64,000 bases of DNA, taken from CADEDH01 sp050330635. Its GTDB lineage: Bacteria; Actinomycetota; Acidimicrobiia; Acidimicrobiales; SZUA-35. Both the position numbers and the translations under genes were made by a program. Of the stretch, positions 16,112 to 24,270 are shown in pieces (position 1 is the stretch's first letter; every line of letters begins with the position of its first letter). Below the pieces are notes generated by a model. That model made no database searches and had not been told where the DNA came from. It was given only the letters and a program-made list of their open reading frames with translations. The stretch covers positions 62,001 through 126,000 of the forward strand of contig JBHJNQ010000053.1 in assembly GCA_050330635.1 (NCBI GenBank). The letters are read 5' to 3'.

Positions 16112-16585
16112 ATGCACACCGCAATTCACAAGCTCAACCGATTGCAGCAGGCCGCCCCCCTGGTGCTGCGCGTCGTCATCGGCGCACTGTTCGTCTGGCA
16201 CGGCATCGACAAGTTCGACGCCGGCATCGCCATGATCGAGGAGATGTACACGATGTGGGGCGTCCCCGTCCCCGGTCTCACGGCACCGCTGTCGGCCCTC
16301 GTCGAGATCGTCGCCGGTGTCGCCCTCATGGCCGGGATCGGCACGAGGCTGGCCGCCCTGGCGCTGAGCGCCGTGATGGTCGGCGCGATCATCTATGTGA
16401 AGGCCGACCTCGGCATCATCTCGTCCGAACCGATGCCGGGCGCCGAGCTCGACCTGGCGCTGCTCGCCGGACTCATCGCCGTCGTCGTCCTCGGCCCCGG
16501 GCGGTACTCGGTCGACAGCATGCTCGGCATCGAGCCGGCCGCCACCCACGATCACAACGATCACGAGGTGCTCGTCGGCGTCTAG
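16112..16585 (+). CDS. DoxX family membrane protein
   Basis: 157 residues from ATG 16112, with ACAGGAGA ten bases upstream. Four hydrophobic segments carry the DoxX features LVLRVVIGALFVWHGIDKF, then PLSALVEIVAGVALMAGIGTRLAALAL. DoxX proteins act in membrane-linked redox pathways; in mycobacteria one links thiol homeostasis and superoxide dismutase. A histidine/aspartate-rich tail (THDHNDHE) could bind metal. It is divergent from the selenoprotein operon and shares its intergenic region with the possible ECF promoter. A hairpin follows the stop. Confidence 0.88.
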   Translation: MHTAIHKLNRLQQAAPLVLRVVIGALFVWHGIDKFDAGIAMIEEMYTMWGVPVPGLTAPLSALVEIVAGVALMAGIGTRLAALALSAVMVGAIIYVKADLGIISSEPMPGAELDLALLAGLIAVVVLGPGRYSVDSMLGIEPAATHDHNDHEVLVGV

Positions 16586-16615
16586 CCTCCTGGCCCACGC
16601 CGCCGACGACGAGGC

Positions 16616-16651
16616 GGGGCATGCGTCGGGACGGAGTCCCGCGCATGCCCC
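16616..16651 (+). terminator. Hairpin downstream of doxX
   Basis: Perfect 10-bp arms GGGGCATGCG (16616-16625) and CGCATGCCCC (16642-16651) enclose a second short stem GGGAC/GTCCC (16628-16632 with 16636-16640). It lies about 30 bases after the DoxX stop. A TTTG stretch follows about 10 bases later, but there is no long U-run, so it may be a weak intrinsic terminator or an mRNA-stabilising structure. Confidence 0.6.
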
Positions 16652-17030
16652 TGCCCTCGCGTTTGTTCTCCGGTGGCGTTCAGGTCAGCGTTCGTCGGAG
16701 CGGCGCCGCGCCGGAGCTGGTGGAGATGCTCGTGGACGTGGCGCTCGAAGGCCTGATCGTTCGATGAGGCTCGCCGTCCGGCTGAAGTCGGCGGGAGCGG
16801 CCGTGATCGGGCAGGGGAGCGGGAGCGATCCGGACCGGGACAACGTAGTGGCGGGATCGCGGCTCCAGGACGAGACGCTGCGATCGCACTGGTGATCGGC
16901 GTGTTGTTGACGCTTCCTCGATCCGCTGGAAGCCCACATGTCGGTGCAGGAGACGTCGCAGGCCGGTGTCGGGGACGAAGTGGTTGCGTCTCCCGGTGAT
17001 ACCGCTCGGACCGATCAGCGGCCGGACCGG
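16652..17030. other. Stretch without a recognisable gene
   Basis: About 380 bases between the DoxX hairpin and the Crp-like remnant. Short frames exist on both strands (for example SGAAPELVEMLVDVALEGL on the plus strand ending at 16766), but none matches a domain I know. It may hold further gene debris, since the next recognisable feature is itself a broken gene. Confidence 0.35.
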
Positions 17031-17261
17031 AAAGAGGTCGTCGAGGCCGACGCTGACGGCCGGGTGCGGAGTACTCAGGCCCACCTCGCCGGCATGTTGG
17101 GGGTGCAGCGCTCCAGTGTGCAACGGGTCCTGAAGCAGTTGGAGGCGGCCGAGCTCGTCCGGCTGCGGTACCGCTAGATCGAACTCGTGGACCGGGGAGG
17201 TCTCGTCACCCTCCTCACGGAGTCCGACGCCGCGCCCGGCCCCCGGGACGAAGGGCGTTGA
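17031..17261 (+). pseudogene. C-terminal remnant of a Crp/Fnr-type regulator
   Basis: The segment RSTQAHLAGMLGVQRSSVQR with VLKQLEAAELVRLRYR is a Crp-type winged helix-turn-helix, very like the intact regulator at 21980 (LLGVQRSSVNDVIRRLE). It is interrupted by TAG at 17175-17177. The frame then continues sensibly (IELVDRGGLVTLL) to TGA at 17261. The cyclic-nucleotide-binding half is absent upstream. Both defects indicate a pseudogene. Confidence 0.6.
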
Positions 17262-17283
17262 CACGTCGGCATCGGCCGGATTG

Positions 17284-17610
17284 CTAGGCGGGGGAACGTC
17301 GGGTGGCGGAGAGGACTCCGTAGTTGGCCACGACGAACGGGACGACGTAGGTCGAGACCGCCTTGATCCAGGTGCCGGCGGTCGCCTCCCCCGACATGAC
17401 GACGTCGAGCTGGTTGATGGCGAACAGGATCGACCCCACCACGAGCGCCACCGACACCGTCCGGGTCAGGTTGCCCCGGGTGAACACGACTCGGGGGATG
17501 TCGCCCACCGAGCTCCACGTCGAGATCGGTTGCTGCTTGCCCGACAGTGGTAGCGGGTCCGGCGGTTCAGTGGTCACGCACGCCTGAACCGCAGCACCCG
17601 CTGGATTCAT
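17284..17610 (-). CDS. NrtS-like nitrate/nitrite transport protein
   Basis: A 108-residue membrane protein with two hydrophobic helices (TVSVALVVGSILFAINQLDVV and STYVVPFVVANYGVLSATRR), matching the small NrtS family that was linked to nitrate/nitrite transport in cyanobacteria. The first 40 residues are hydrophilic, and the start may lie further downstream than ATG 17610. It is 26 bases after the Rieske/glutamate-synthase-like gene on the same strand, so both probably form an operon concerned with nitrogen. Confidence 0.65.
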   Translation of the reverse strand: MNPAGAAVQACVTTEPPDPLPLSGKQQPISTWSSVGDIPRVVFTRGNLTRTVSVALVVGSILFAINQLDVVMSGEATAGTWIKAVSTYVVPFVVANYGVLSATRRSPA

Positions 17611-17636
17611 TCCGGAGTCGGCGGCAACGCTCGGGT

Positions 17637-19313
17637 TCAGCGTCCGTCCCCGTGGACCCCGCCGTAGGCCACGCCGGAGAGGTGGGCGAGGTCACGGTCG
17701 AAGGTGGTGAGGTCGGCCAGGCTGAACTGGGCGAGGTCGTCATGGCCACAGGCCCGGGCCAGCACCCGCAGCAGGTCGTTGCTGGCCTGGAGGAAACGGG
17801 CGAGCCGCTGGGCTGCGTCGTCCACCACGAGCCGTGCCCGGAGGTCGGGGCGTTGGGTGGCGATCCCGACGGGGCAGGCGTTGGAGGCGCAGGCCCGCAT
17901 CCCGAGACAGCCGATGGCCTGGATGGCGCTGTTGGCGAGGGCCACGGCGTCGGCGCCGAGCGCCAGGGCCTTGGCGATGTCGGTGTGGGTCCGCAGGCCG
18001 CCGGTGATGACCAGCGTGACGTCGCGCCGACCCCGGCGGTCGAGATGGCGGCGGGCCCGGGCCAGCGCCGGGATGGTGGGGACCGAGATGTGGTCGCGAA
18101 ACAGGGCGGGGGCGGCGCCGGTGCCGCCGCCCCGCCCATCGAGGATGATGTAGTCGACACCGATGTGGAGGGCGGCGTCGATGTCGTCCTCGATGTGCTG
18201 GGCCGAGAGCTTGGCCCCGATCGGGATGCCACCCGAGCGCTCCCTGACCTCGTCGGCGACTCGGCGGTAGTCGGCCAGCTCCACGAGATCGACGAAGGTG
18301 GCGGGCGACACCGCGGGCGTCCCCTCGGGGAGGCCCCGGACCTCGGCGATTCGGCCCGTCACCTTGTGGCCGGGAAGGTGACCGCCGGTCCCGGTCTTGG
18401 CTCCCTGCCCGAACTTGAAATGGAAAGCCTGCACCCGTTCCACGATGTCCCACCGCCAGCCGAAGCGCCCGGACGCCAGCTCGTAGAGGTAGCGGTGATT
18501 CTCGGCCTGCTCCTCGGGGAGCATGCCACCCTCGCCGGAGCAGATGCCGGTGCCGGCCAGGTCGGCTCCTCGAGCCAGGGCCGTCTTGGCCTCTTCCGAC
18601 AGTGCGCCGAAGCTCATGTCGGACACGAACATGGGCATGGACAGCTCGACCGGCCGGCCGGCGTTGGGACCCAACACCGTGGTGGTGGCAACGGGATCGT
18701 CGTCGAGGAGGGGTCGGCGTGCCAGCTGGGCCGTCAGCAGCTGCAGATCGTCCCATGCCGGGAGCGAGGTGCGGGCCACGCCCATCGACACGACGGGGCC
18801 GTGGTGGCCGTAGGTGGCCAGGCCGTCCTCGGCCAGCTGGCGGATGAGGGACACATGCGGTTCGTCGGGGATCCCGTGGGGATCCTGGTAGGCGCCCTGG
18901 TAGCCGTCACGGTCGAAGGGTTGGGGGTGCTCGCACGCCCACTCGTGGATCTCGGCCCGATCCACCACGAGTTGGTCGTCGATGATCCAGCTCCCGAAGC
19001 GGTGCAACCGCTCGTGGTTGTCGTAGGCCGACACGCCGGTGTCGTAGCGGTAGTCCCAGCCGTGCAGGCTGCAGATCAGGTTGTCGCCGTTCACGCTGCC
19101 GTCGGCCAGGAGGGCGCCGCGGTGCAGGCACCGGCCGTACAGCACCGAGACGTTGTCGTCCCACCGCACCGCCACCAGATCCACCGTGGCGACCAGGGCG
19201 TGGCGAGGGCTGCGATCGGCCAGCTCGGGCCAGGGGAACAGGGCCACCGGGTCACGGGGCCGGGTGCCGGTGGGATGCTGCGGGTGTTGGGGGTGCTCGT
19301 CGGCGTGGATCAT
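17637..19313 (-). CDS. Rieske domain fused to FMN-binding glutamate synthase-like domain
   Basis: A 558-residue fusion. The N-terminal 110 residues are a Rieske [2Fe-2S] domain with CLHRG (about residue 57) and CSLHGWDY (about residue 77). From residue about 190 there is a GltB-type FMN-binding domain: MPMFVSDMSFGALSEEAKTA, GICSGEGGML, KFGQGAKTGTGGHLPGHKV, the glycine-rich IILDGRGGGTGAAP, and the cysteine-rich GMRACASNACPVGIATQ that binds a 3Fe-4S-type cluster in glutamate synthases. No glutaminase domain is present. Start chosen at ATG 19313. It probably works as a redox enzyme; the substrate is unknown. NrtS follows. Confidence 0.85.
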   Translation of the reverse strand: MIHADEHPQHPQHPTGTRPRDPVALFPWPELADRSPRHALVATVDLVAVRWDDNVSVLYGRCLHRGALLADGSVNGDNLICSLHGWDYRYDTGVSAYDNHERLHRFGSWIIDDQLVVDRAEIHEWACEHPQPFDRDGYQGAYQDPHGIPDEPHVSLIRQLAEDGLATYGHHGPVVSMGVARTSLPAWDDLQLLTAQLARRPLLDDDPVATTTVLGPNAGRPVELSMPMFVSDMSFGALSEEAKTALARGADLAGTGICSGEGGMLPEEQAENHRYLYELASGRFGWRWDIVERVQAFHFKFGQGAKTGTGGHLPGHKVTGRIAEVRGLPEGTPAVSPATFVDLVELADYRRVADEVRERSGGIPIGAKLSAQHIEDDIDAALHIGVDYIILDGRGGGTGAAPALFRDHISVPTIPALARARRHLDRRGRRDVTLVITGGLRTHTDIAKALALGADAVALANSAIQAIGCLGMRACASNACPVGIATQRPDLRARLVVDDAAQRLARFLQASNDLLRVLARACGHDDLAQFSLADLTTFDRDLAHLSGVAYGGVHGDGR

Positions 19314-19520
19314 CGTGCTGGAAACTCCTCCGAGCCGGGGAGTGTTCCCCGCTGATGTTCGGTCAGGGGGATCCGGCTCGCCGGGCACCACCCCACCAGT
19401 CGCTCGGCGGCGGCCCGCGCCTGGGCGGCTCACGACATGCGGCCGATTGGAGCCCTGGCAACGGTGCCCGTCGGAGGCGTTGCGCAGCAACTCCCGAAGA
19501 CCGGCCTCCGGACGGTCGAC

Positions 19521-19718
19521 TCAGCCGGAGTGGGGTCCGGGGATCGTGGAGTCACCTCCGGCGAGGACGAAGGCGGCGACGATGGCCACGATGAACAGCA
19601 CCGCCAGGGCCAGCCACTGGATGTCGGCCGACGACACGACCGGTGGGCGACGCCGGCCCGAGCGGGCCTTGCGTTTCGTTGACTTGACCGACGATGGCGA
19701 CTGCCGTGCTGCTCCCAT
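19521..19718 (-). CDS. Small single-pass membrane protein
   Basis: 65 residues from ATG 19718: a basic N-terminus (KSTKRKARSGRRR), then one transmembrane helix (IQWLALAVLFIVAIVAAFVL) and a short Gly/Pro-rich tail. No domain recognised. The 200 bases between it and the Rieske fusion hold no clear gene. Confidence 0.5.
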   Translation of the reverse strand: MGAARQSPSSVKSTKRKARSGRRRPPVVSSADIQWLALAVLFIVAIVAAFVLAGGDSTIPGPHSG

Positions 19719-19804
19719 GAGCGGTGAACATGGTCGAGCCACGGAACGATTCCGGGATCGGGGATCGTCGGGAAGGTCATCCGGACCCGGCGGGTTTCCC
19801 CGGC

Positions 19805-20002
19805 ATGCACGAGCACGCTTCGGAGATCACCGTCTACTGGCGCCCTGGATGCGGCTTCTGCTCCTCGCTGCTGCGCGGCCTCGATCGTCGTGGCGTTCCC
19901 CACCGGCGGGTCAACAGCTGGGACGACCCGACGGCGGCGGCGCTCGTGCGCGCCGCGGCCAACGGCAACGAGACCGTTCCGACGGTGACCGCGGGTCGGT
20001 GA
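19805..20002 (+). pseudogene. Truncated mycoredoxin/glutaredoxin-like gene
   Basis: From ATG 19805 the product reads ASEITVYWRPGCGFCSSLLR, with redox motif CGFC and NGNETVPTV (cis-proline loop), all typical of mycoredoxin. It ends after TAGR at residue 65, about 15 residues short of the family, with the last helix missing. The stop coincides with the point where the DNA becomes the 3' end of an opposite-strand TPP-enzyme remnant. The fold would lack its last helix, so activity is doubtful. Confidence 0.65.
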
Positions 20003-20509
20003 CGACGTCGACCAGCGCCGGCCCGGGATGGGCTAGGGCGGCGGTGAGGGCGGTATCGAGTTCGTCCGAGCGGGTCGCTCGGGTGCCGTGGGCGCCGCAC
20101 AGCCGGGCGTAGGCGGCGAAGTCCGGGTTGTGCAGGCCGGTCTGCCACACGTCCTAGTGGGCGGCGCGCTGTTCCTTCGAGGTCTTGGCCGGTTCACTGT
20201 TGTTCAACGCCGGTGCATCGTTGAAGCCCTCCGGCGGGCGCCCATCGGTGGGGAGTAGTCGTAGCCGTGCCACGGGCAGCGCAGCCAGCCATGCTCGATC
20301 GAGCCCTCGCCCAGGGGCCCGCTGGTGGGGGCAGGCGTTGTCGAGGCATCCGAAGCGACCCTCGAATCGGCTGACGGCGAAACTCCGCGTCCCGACCGAC
20401 ACGGTGGTGACCCGACCGTCGTCGAGTTCGTCGAGCTCGAGCAGCTTGTGCCAGGTGGCGTCGGGCCCAGGGGCGGGGCGGCGGCGACGGGTGGCTGGTC
20501 GGGGCTCAT
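19995..20509 (-). pseudogene. Remnants of a Rieske/thiamine-pyrophosphate enzyme gene
   Basis: From ATG 20509 a Rieske N-terminus can be followed only by switching frames: TWHKLLELDELDDGRVTTV, then CPHQ in one frame, GPLGEGSIEHGWLRCPWHGY in a second, and DGRPPEGFNDAPAL back in the first. After a stop (20154-20156) the text NPDFAAYARLCGAHGTRATR with HPGPALVDVVTDP is the C-terminus of a TPP-dependent (pyruvate oxidase-type) enzyme. Proteins combining an N-terminal Rieske and a TPP enzyme are known, so one gene with frameshifts and a large internal deletion is likely. Confidence 0.6.
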
Positions 20510-20631
20510 GCGGTTGGATGCTCCTCGTCGTGGGGCAGCTGGCGGTGTGGCAGGGCCCCCAGGCCTCAGCTCGACTGAACGGCCCCCGTCGCCGGGCCCG
20601 GAGCGGCGGCCGACGACGATGAGCCCCCGTG

Positions 20632-21975
20632 TCACTCGGAGATGATGCGAGTGTCGGGCTCGAAGGCGGCGATGGCGAACCAGAACGTGTCGAGGTGCTC
20701 CACCGGCTCCAGGCGTGCGCCGCTGAGGTCGCCCGAGACCCCGACACCCAGAATGTCGAACGTGCTGGTGGTGGCGGCATCGGTGAAGGTGCCGTCACCG
20801 TTGGCCGTCAGGTCCACCGCTACACCGTCGGCCAGCGGGCGGTAGACCCCCACGGCGCCGATGTCGCGGCCGTCGGCGATGGTGGCCGAGTCGAGGGCCG
20901 AGGCCGTGCCGGGGGTGTGGAGGAGCATGACCGGTTCCCCGTCGATCACCGTGGTGATCACCCCGGCGGTGGTGAGGTCGTCGAGGGGGACGGCGATCGA
21001 CTCGCTCGTGCCCCGGATGGCGACGACGCGGGTCTGGGGCGGGAGCCGACCGTCGAGCTCGCCGTCGAACAGGAACGGCGACTGGTTCACGTCGTCGTAG
21101 CCGACATAGGGGTTGGTGCCATAGTTGCGGTTGAACCCGGTGTCGCGGCTGAGCACCAGTCCCTCGGGGTGGGCGTCGCGGAACGTCGACCACGACACGG
21201 TCGTCACCGGGAGCGTGTCGAGCGTTGTGCCCGTGAGCACCCCGATGACCGCCTCCCCGGTGAAGTGCGACCACAGCGATTCGGTCTGGCGGTCGTACAT
21301 GACCAGCGACGAGTTGAAGAGCCGACCCGACGTGCCGAAATCGAGGACGCGGTCGCCGGCCGTGCGGAGGTAGACCAGGGCCGAGTTGCACAGCGGGCAG
21401 TACGACACCGTGACCGGGACATCACCGAAGGTGTCGTTCACGATCTCGTGCCAGGTCATGATCTGCACCGGGTAGGCGCGGGCCTCGTCACCGATCTCGA
21501 GGAGCAGAACCGGTTCGACGTCGTCGAGCCAGTCGACGGTGGACGCCGGCTGGAACATGGGGTCGTCGATGGGGGGAATCCCGTCGGGTGGTGGTCCGCC
21601 GGAGCGGATCTCGTCGGGGTCGACGAGTGGCTCGGGGAAGGCGGGATTCCTCATGTCGTCGAGCGCGGACGGGCCGTCGTCACGGGGATCACCGGCGATC
21701 TGGTCGACGGCGATCGTCTCGACCTCGGCGTTCGCCTCGGGCCTCGTCGACTCCTCGGGCGGAGCGGTTTCTTCGCTCGCCGACACGTCGTCGGCCGCGG
21801 CCGACGGTGTTGTCGGGTCGGGGTCGTCGTCGAGTGTGACGACGGCCCCGACCCCGAGGGCGAGAGCAGCGATCGGAACGAGGACCCATAGGCGACGCAC
21901 ACCCTCCCCAACCCACCCCACCGCCGCGGTCGTTCCCATTGTCGGTCTGCCGACAGTCGCCGACGATCGGACCAC
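20632..21975 (-). CDS. DUF3179 domain secreted or membrane-anchored protein
   Basis: 447 residues. A hydrophobic segment at residues 29-50 is a signal anchor, followed by an acidic, low-complexity linker. The DUF3179 domain starts near residue 130: ARAYPVQIMTWHEIVND, SYCPLCNSALVY with a conserved cysteine pair, DFGTSGRLFNSSLVMYDRQT, and VLSRDTGFNRNYGTNPYVGY. The family is extracytoplasmic and its function is unknown. The gene lies directly downstream of the Crp regulator gene (4 bases between the Crp stop and this start), suggesting an operon. Confidence 0.88.
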   Translation of the reverse strand: MVRSSATVGRPTMGTTAAVGWVGEGVRRLWVLVPIAALALGVGAVVTLDDDPDPTTPSAAADDVSASEETAPPEESTRPEANAEVETIAVDQIAGDPRDDGPSALDDMRNPAFPEPLVDPDEIRSGGPPPDGIPPIDDPMFQPASTVDWLDDVEPVLLLEIGDEARAYPVQIMTWHEIVNDTFGDVPVTVSYCPLCNSALVYLRTAGDRVLDFGTSGRLFNSSLVMYDRQTESLWSHFTGEAVIGVLTGTTLDTLPVTTVSWSTFRDAHPEGLVLSRDTGFNRNYGTNPYVGYDDVNQSPFLFDGELDGRLPPQTRVVAIRGTSESIAVPLDDLTTAGVITTVIDGEPVMLLHTPGTASALDSATIADGRDIGAVGVYRPLADGVAVDLTANGDGTFTDAATTSTFDILGVGVSGDLSGARLEPVEHLDTFWFAIAAFEPDTRIISE

Positions 21976-21979
21976 AGGA

Positions 21980-22678
21980 TCAGGACGACAACATCGCTGC
22001 CAGGCCGTCGGGGTCGGTGACGACGACGTGCCCGTAGCCGGGGTGGGCCACCCCGAGGATCTCGAGGCGGCGGATCACGTCGTTGACCGATGACCGCTGG
22101 ACACCGAGGAGCCGGGCCATCGCCTCCTGGGTCAGCTCGACCCGGCCCTGCTCGTCGACCCGGCGGAGCAACACCGCCGCCACCCGATGAACCAGATGAC
22201 CGGCCAGCAGCTCACCGAGGCGTTCGTGGGTCTCCAGCACTCGTTCGGCCAGCGACTCCGAGAAGGCCAGGGCGAGCCGGGGCGACCGGGCGAGCACGGC
22301 GTCGAGGTGATCCACGTGCACGGAGACGAGCTCGGCCTCGGTGGCGGCGACGGCGTCGAGGTGATGCCGGCGCCGCAGGAGGTGGGAGACGTCACCGAAC
22401 ACTGCGCCAGGCCCCAACGACGAGATGACCGGTCGGCGGGGGTCTGCGGGGCGACACAGCTCGACGACCCCCGACCGTACGACATGGATCTCGATGGCGG
22501 GGGCGCCCGCCTCCACGATCACGGTGCCGGCGCGGACGCACCACGAACGTGACCCGTCCACCATGGGGGCCAGTTCATTGGTGGGTAGCGGCCGGGCCGA
22601 CCCGCCGAAGGCGCGACGCAGGACGGCCAAGCGCTCAGGGGAGTCGTCGTGGGACGGAGCTGTTCGATGTGCAGCCAT
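21980..22678 (-). CDS. Crp/Fnr family transcriptional regulator
   Basis: 232 residues from ATG 22678. Residues about 40-130 form the cyclic-nucleotide-binding-like barrel (VRAGTVIVEAGAPAIEIHVV, LGPGAVFGDVSHLLRR). Residues about 160-225 form the Crp-type HTH (LTQEAMARLLGVQRSSVNDV). The motif for cAMP binding is not complete, and the effector is unknown. It is four bases upstream of the DUF3179 gene. Confidence 0.88.
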   Translation of the reverse strand: MAAHRTAPSHDDSPERLAVLRRAFGGSARPLPTNELAPMVDGSRSWCVRAGTVIVEAGAPAIEIHVVRSGVVELCRPADPRRPVISSLGPGAVFGDVSHLLRRRHHLDAVAATEAELVSVHVDHLDAVLARSPRLALAFSESLAERVLETHERLGELLAGHLVHRVAAVLLRRVDEQGRVELTQEAMARLLGVQRSSVNDVIRRLEILGVAHPGYGHVVVTDPDGLAAMLSS

Positions 22679-22922
22679 GGTGGCTGAACCCGCCGGCGCC
22701 GACGAGGCTTCCCGGCGACCTGGGCGTCCGTTCAGCTCGCCGATCAGCGCCCTCCTGTTGCTCCACATCGACGTGATTGACCGCTTCCGGTTCTGGCAGA
22801 TCGGCGGCGGGCGGAGCCGCACCGCAGCGTCGGGCCCATCGCCTTCGTGGCGGTCCTGGGCGGCCCGATCGCCGGCCGTATCGTCGGGGAAAGGGCGAAC
22901 GGTCGCGGCGCCGGCGGGCCGG

Positions 22923-24077
22923 TCACACGAGGGGGTGGTTGGGCTCCAGGCCGAGACGGTGCCGTCCGAGCAGCTCGCGGCCGGTGTCCCACTCGTAGAA
23001 GGCGTGGGTGGCGAGCATGTTGAAGTCTCGGAAGAACCGCTGCAACGGGGCCTCGGTGGCGAAGTTCGACGACCCGGCGTGGTGGATCATGTCGTTGACG
23101 GCCCGGCGGCACAGGTCGACGATGAACCCGGCGCGGGCCTTGAGGCGCAGCCGCTCCTCCAGCGTGAAGCCGTCTCCGTCGGCGAGGTCGATCGCCTCCT
23201 GGGTGAGGTCGGTGACGAGGCGCTGGGTCACCTCCGCCGCCGCTGCCGCCTCGCCGAGCTTGATGTGCATGTAGCGGTTGTCGGCCAGCGCAGCGCCGGA
23301 GTGGGTCCGCACCCGGCCCCGGACGATCTCCTCGAACGCCGCCACCGCCCCCCTGATCCCCCCCGAGAAGATGCCCATGGTCTCGCAGTAGATGAACGGT
23401 AGGACCGGCATCCGGTACTGGGGGTTGGCATGCAGCCGGGCGCCCGGGGTGTCGCCGTTGCGGAACTCGGTGCCGAGCAGCACCCGGTGTTCCGGTACGA
23501 ACACGTCCCGCAGTTCGAAGTCGTGGCTGCCGGTGCCCGCCATGGCCGCCATGTGCCAGGTGTCGATGATCGTCGTGTCCTCGGCCCGCACCAGGAACTG
23601 GTAGCGGGTGCCGTCGGGGGTCGCCCCGCCGATGCAGGCCCAGTCGGCGTGCACGATGCCCGATCCCCACGAGACCCGACCCGAGATCATCATGCCTCCC
23701 TCCACGGGCTCCACGGTGAGCGTGGGCGCCGTGGTCACCGGAACGAGGGCGTAGCCCTTGTCGGCGAAGAGCTCCTCCTGGGCCCGCTCGGGGTACTTCA
23801 CCGCCATCCAGTTGTGACCGCTGTAGAAGGCGAAGTTCCACCCTGTCGACAGGCAGGCGACGCTGATGATCTCGGTCACCTCACGATGGGTGTGGATCGA
23901 CAGCTCGTGGCCGCCCCAGCGCTTGGGGACGAGGATCGACAACAGCTCGGCGTCGATCAGCTCGGCGATCGTGTCGTCGTGGGGGTGTCGCTGCGCCTCG
24001 GTCAGCGTGGCTCGCGCCGCAATGGCGGGGGCGAGCTGTCTCGCCCGGTCGACGAGTTCGTCGTGGCTTGCGCTCAT
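22923..24077 (-). CDS. Acyl-CoA dehydrogenase-like flavin-dependent monooxygenase
   Basis: 384 residues from ATG 24077 with an acyl-CoA-dehydrogenase fold of the HsaA/HpaB/DszC-like group D monooxygenase type. N-terminal helices carry LVPKRWGGHELSIHTHREVT, the central beta-domain has GMMISGRVSWGSGIVHADW, FELRDVFVPEHRV follows, and the C-terminal four-helix domain ends with HAGSSNFATEAPLQRFFRDF. Such enzymes use reduced flavin from a separate reductase. The gene is divergent from a related flavoprotein at 24267. The 245 bases downstream, before the Crp gene, show nothing recognised. Confidence 0.83.
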   Translation of the reverse strand: MSASHDELVDRARQLAPAIAARATLTEAQRHPHDDTIAELIDAELLSILVPKRWGGHELSIHTHREVTEIISVACLSTGWNFAFYSGHNWMAVKYPERAQEELFADKGYALVPVTTAPTLTVEPVEGGMMISGRVSWGSGIVHADWACIGGATPDGTRYQFLVRAEDTTIIDTWHMAAMAGTGSHDFELRDVFVPEHRVLLGTEFRNGDTPGARLHANPQYRMPVLPFIYCETMGIFSGGIRGAVAAFEEIVRGRVRTHSGAALADNRYMHIKLGEAAAAAEVTQRLVTDLTQEAIDLADGDGFTLEERLRLKARAGFIVDLCRRAVNDMIHHAGSSNFATEAPLQRFFRDFNMLATHAFYEWDTGRELLGRHRLGLEPNHPLV

Positions 24078-24185
24078 CCGTCCGTTCACCTCGGTACGAG
24101 GATCGTCGACGAGCGATGGACGAGCAAGGCCGATGGCGGGAGCGGCCCGGTGGGGACGACGGCGAGCTGGATCTGCTAGAAGTGC

Positions 24186-24210
24186 GGTGCGCCGGAACGC
24201 CCGGCGCACC
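24186..24210. promoter_or_regulatory. Perfect inverted repeat between divergent flavoprotein genes
   Basis: GGTGCGCCGG (24186-24195) and CCGGCGCACC (24201-24210) with a 5-base spacer. It lies between the starts of two divergent genes (24077 and 24229/24267), the typical position of a shared operator. It could equally form an mRNA hairpin ahead of the leader peptide at 24229. Confidence 0.5.
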
Positions 24211-24228
24211 AGACCACAGGAGATGCTC

Positions 24229-24270
24229 ATGTCAGCGTCCACAACAGGCCTCCGGGGACGGTCACGGTGA
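24229..24270 (+). CDS. Possible 13-residue leader peptide
   Basis: ATG 24229 follows a strong AGGAGA ribosome-binding site at 24219-24224, and a 13-codon frame (MSASTTGLRGRSR) ends at TGA 24268-24270. It overlaps the GTG start (24267) of the acyl-CoA-dehydrogenase-like gene, which has no ribosome-binding site of its own. The downstream gene would be translated by coupling. The peptide is Ser/Thr/Arg-rich without an obvious attenuation codon run. Confidence 0.4.
   Translation: MSASTTGLRGRSR

Noticed and set aside
17175..17177. TAG in the Crp-like remnant as a recoded (pyrrolysine) codon
   Set aside because: The upstream half of the protein is missing and no Pyl-related context exists, so a pseudogene is far simpler.
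19998..20002. TGA at the end of the mycoredoxin frame as another selenocysteine codon
   Set aside because: It is not at a cysteine position of the family, and the downstream translation is not mycoredoxin-like; the gene is simply truncated.
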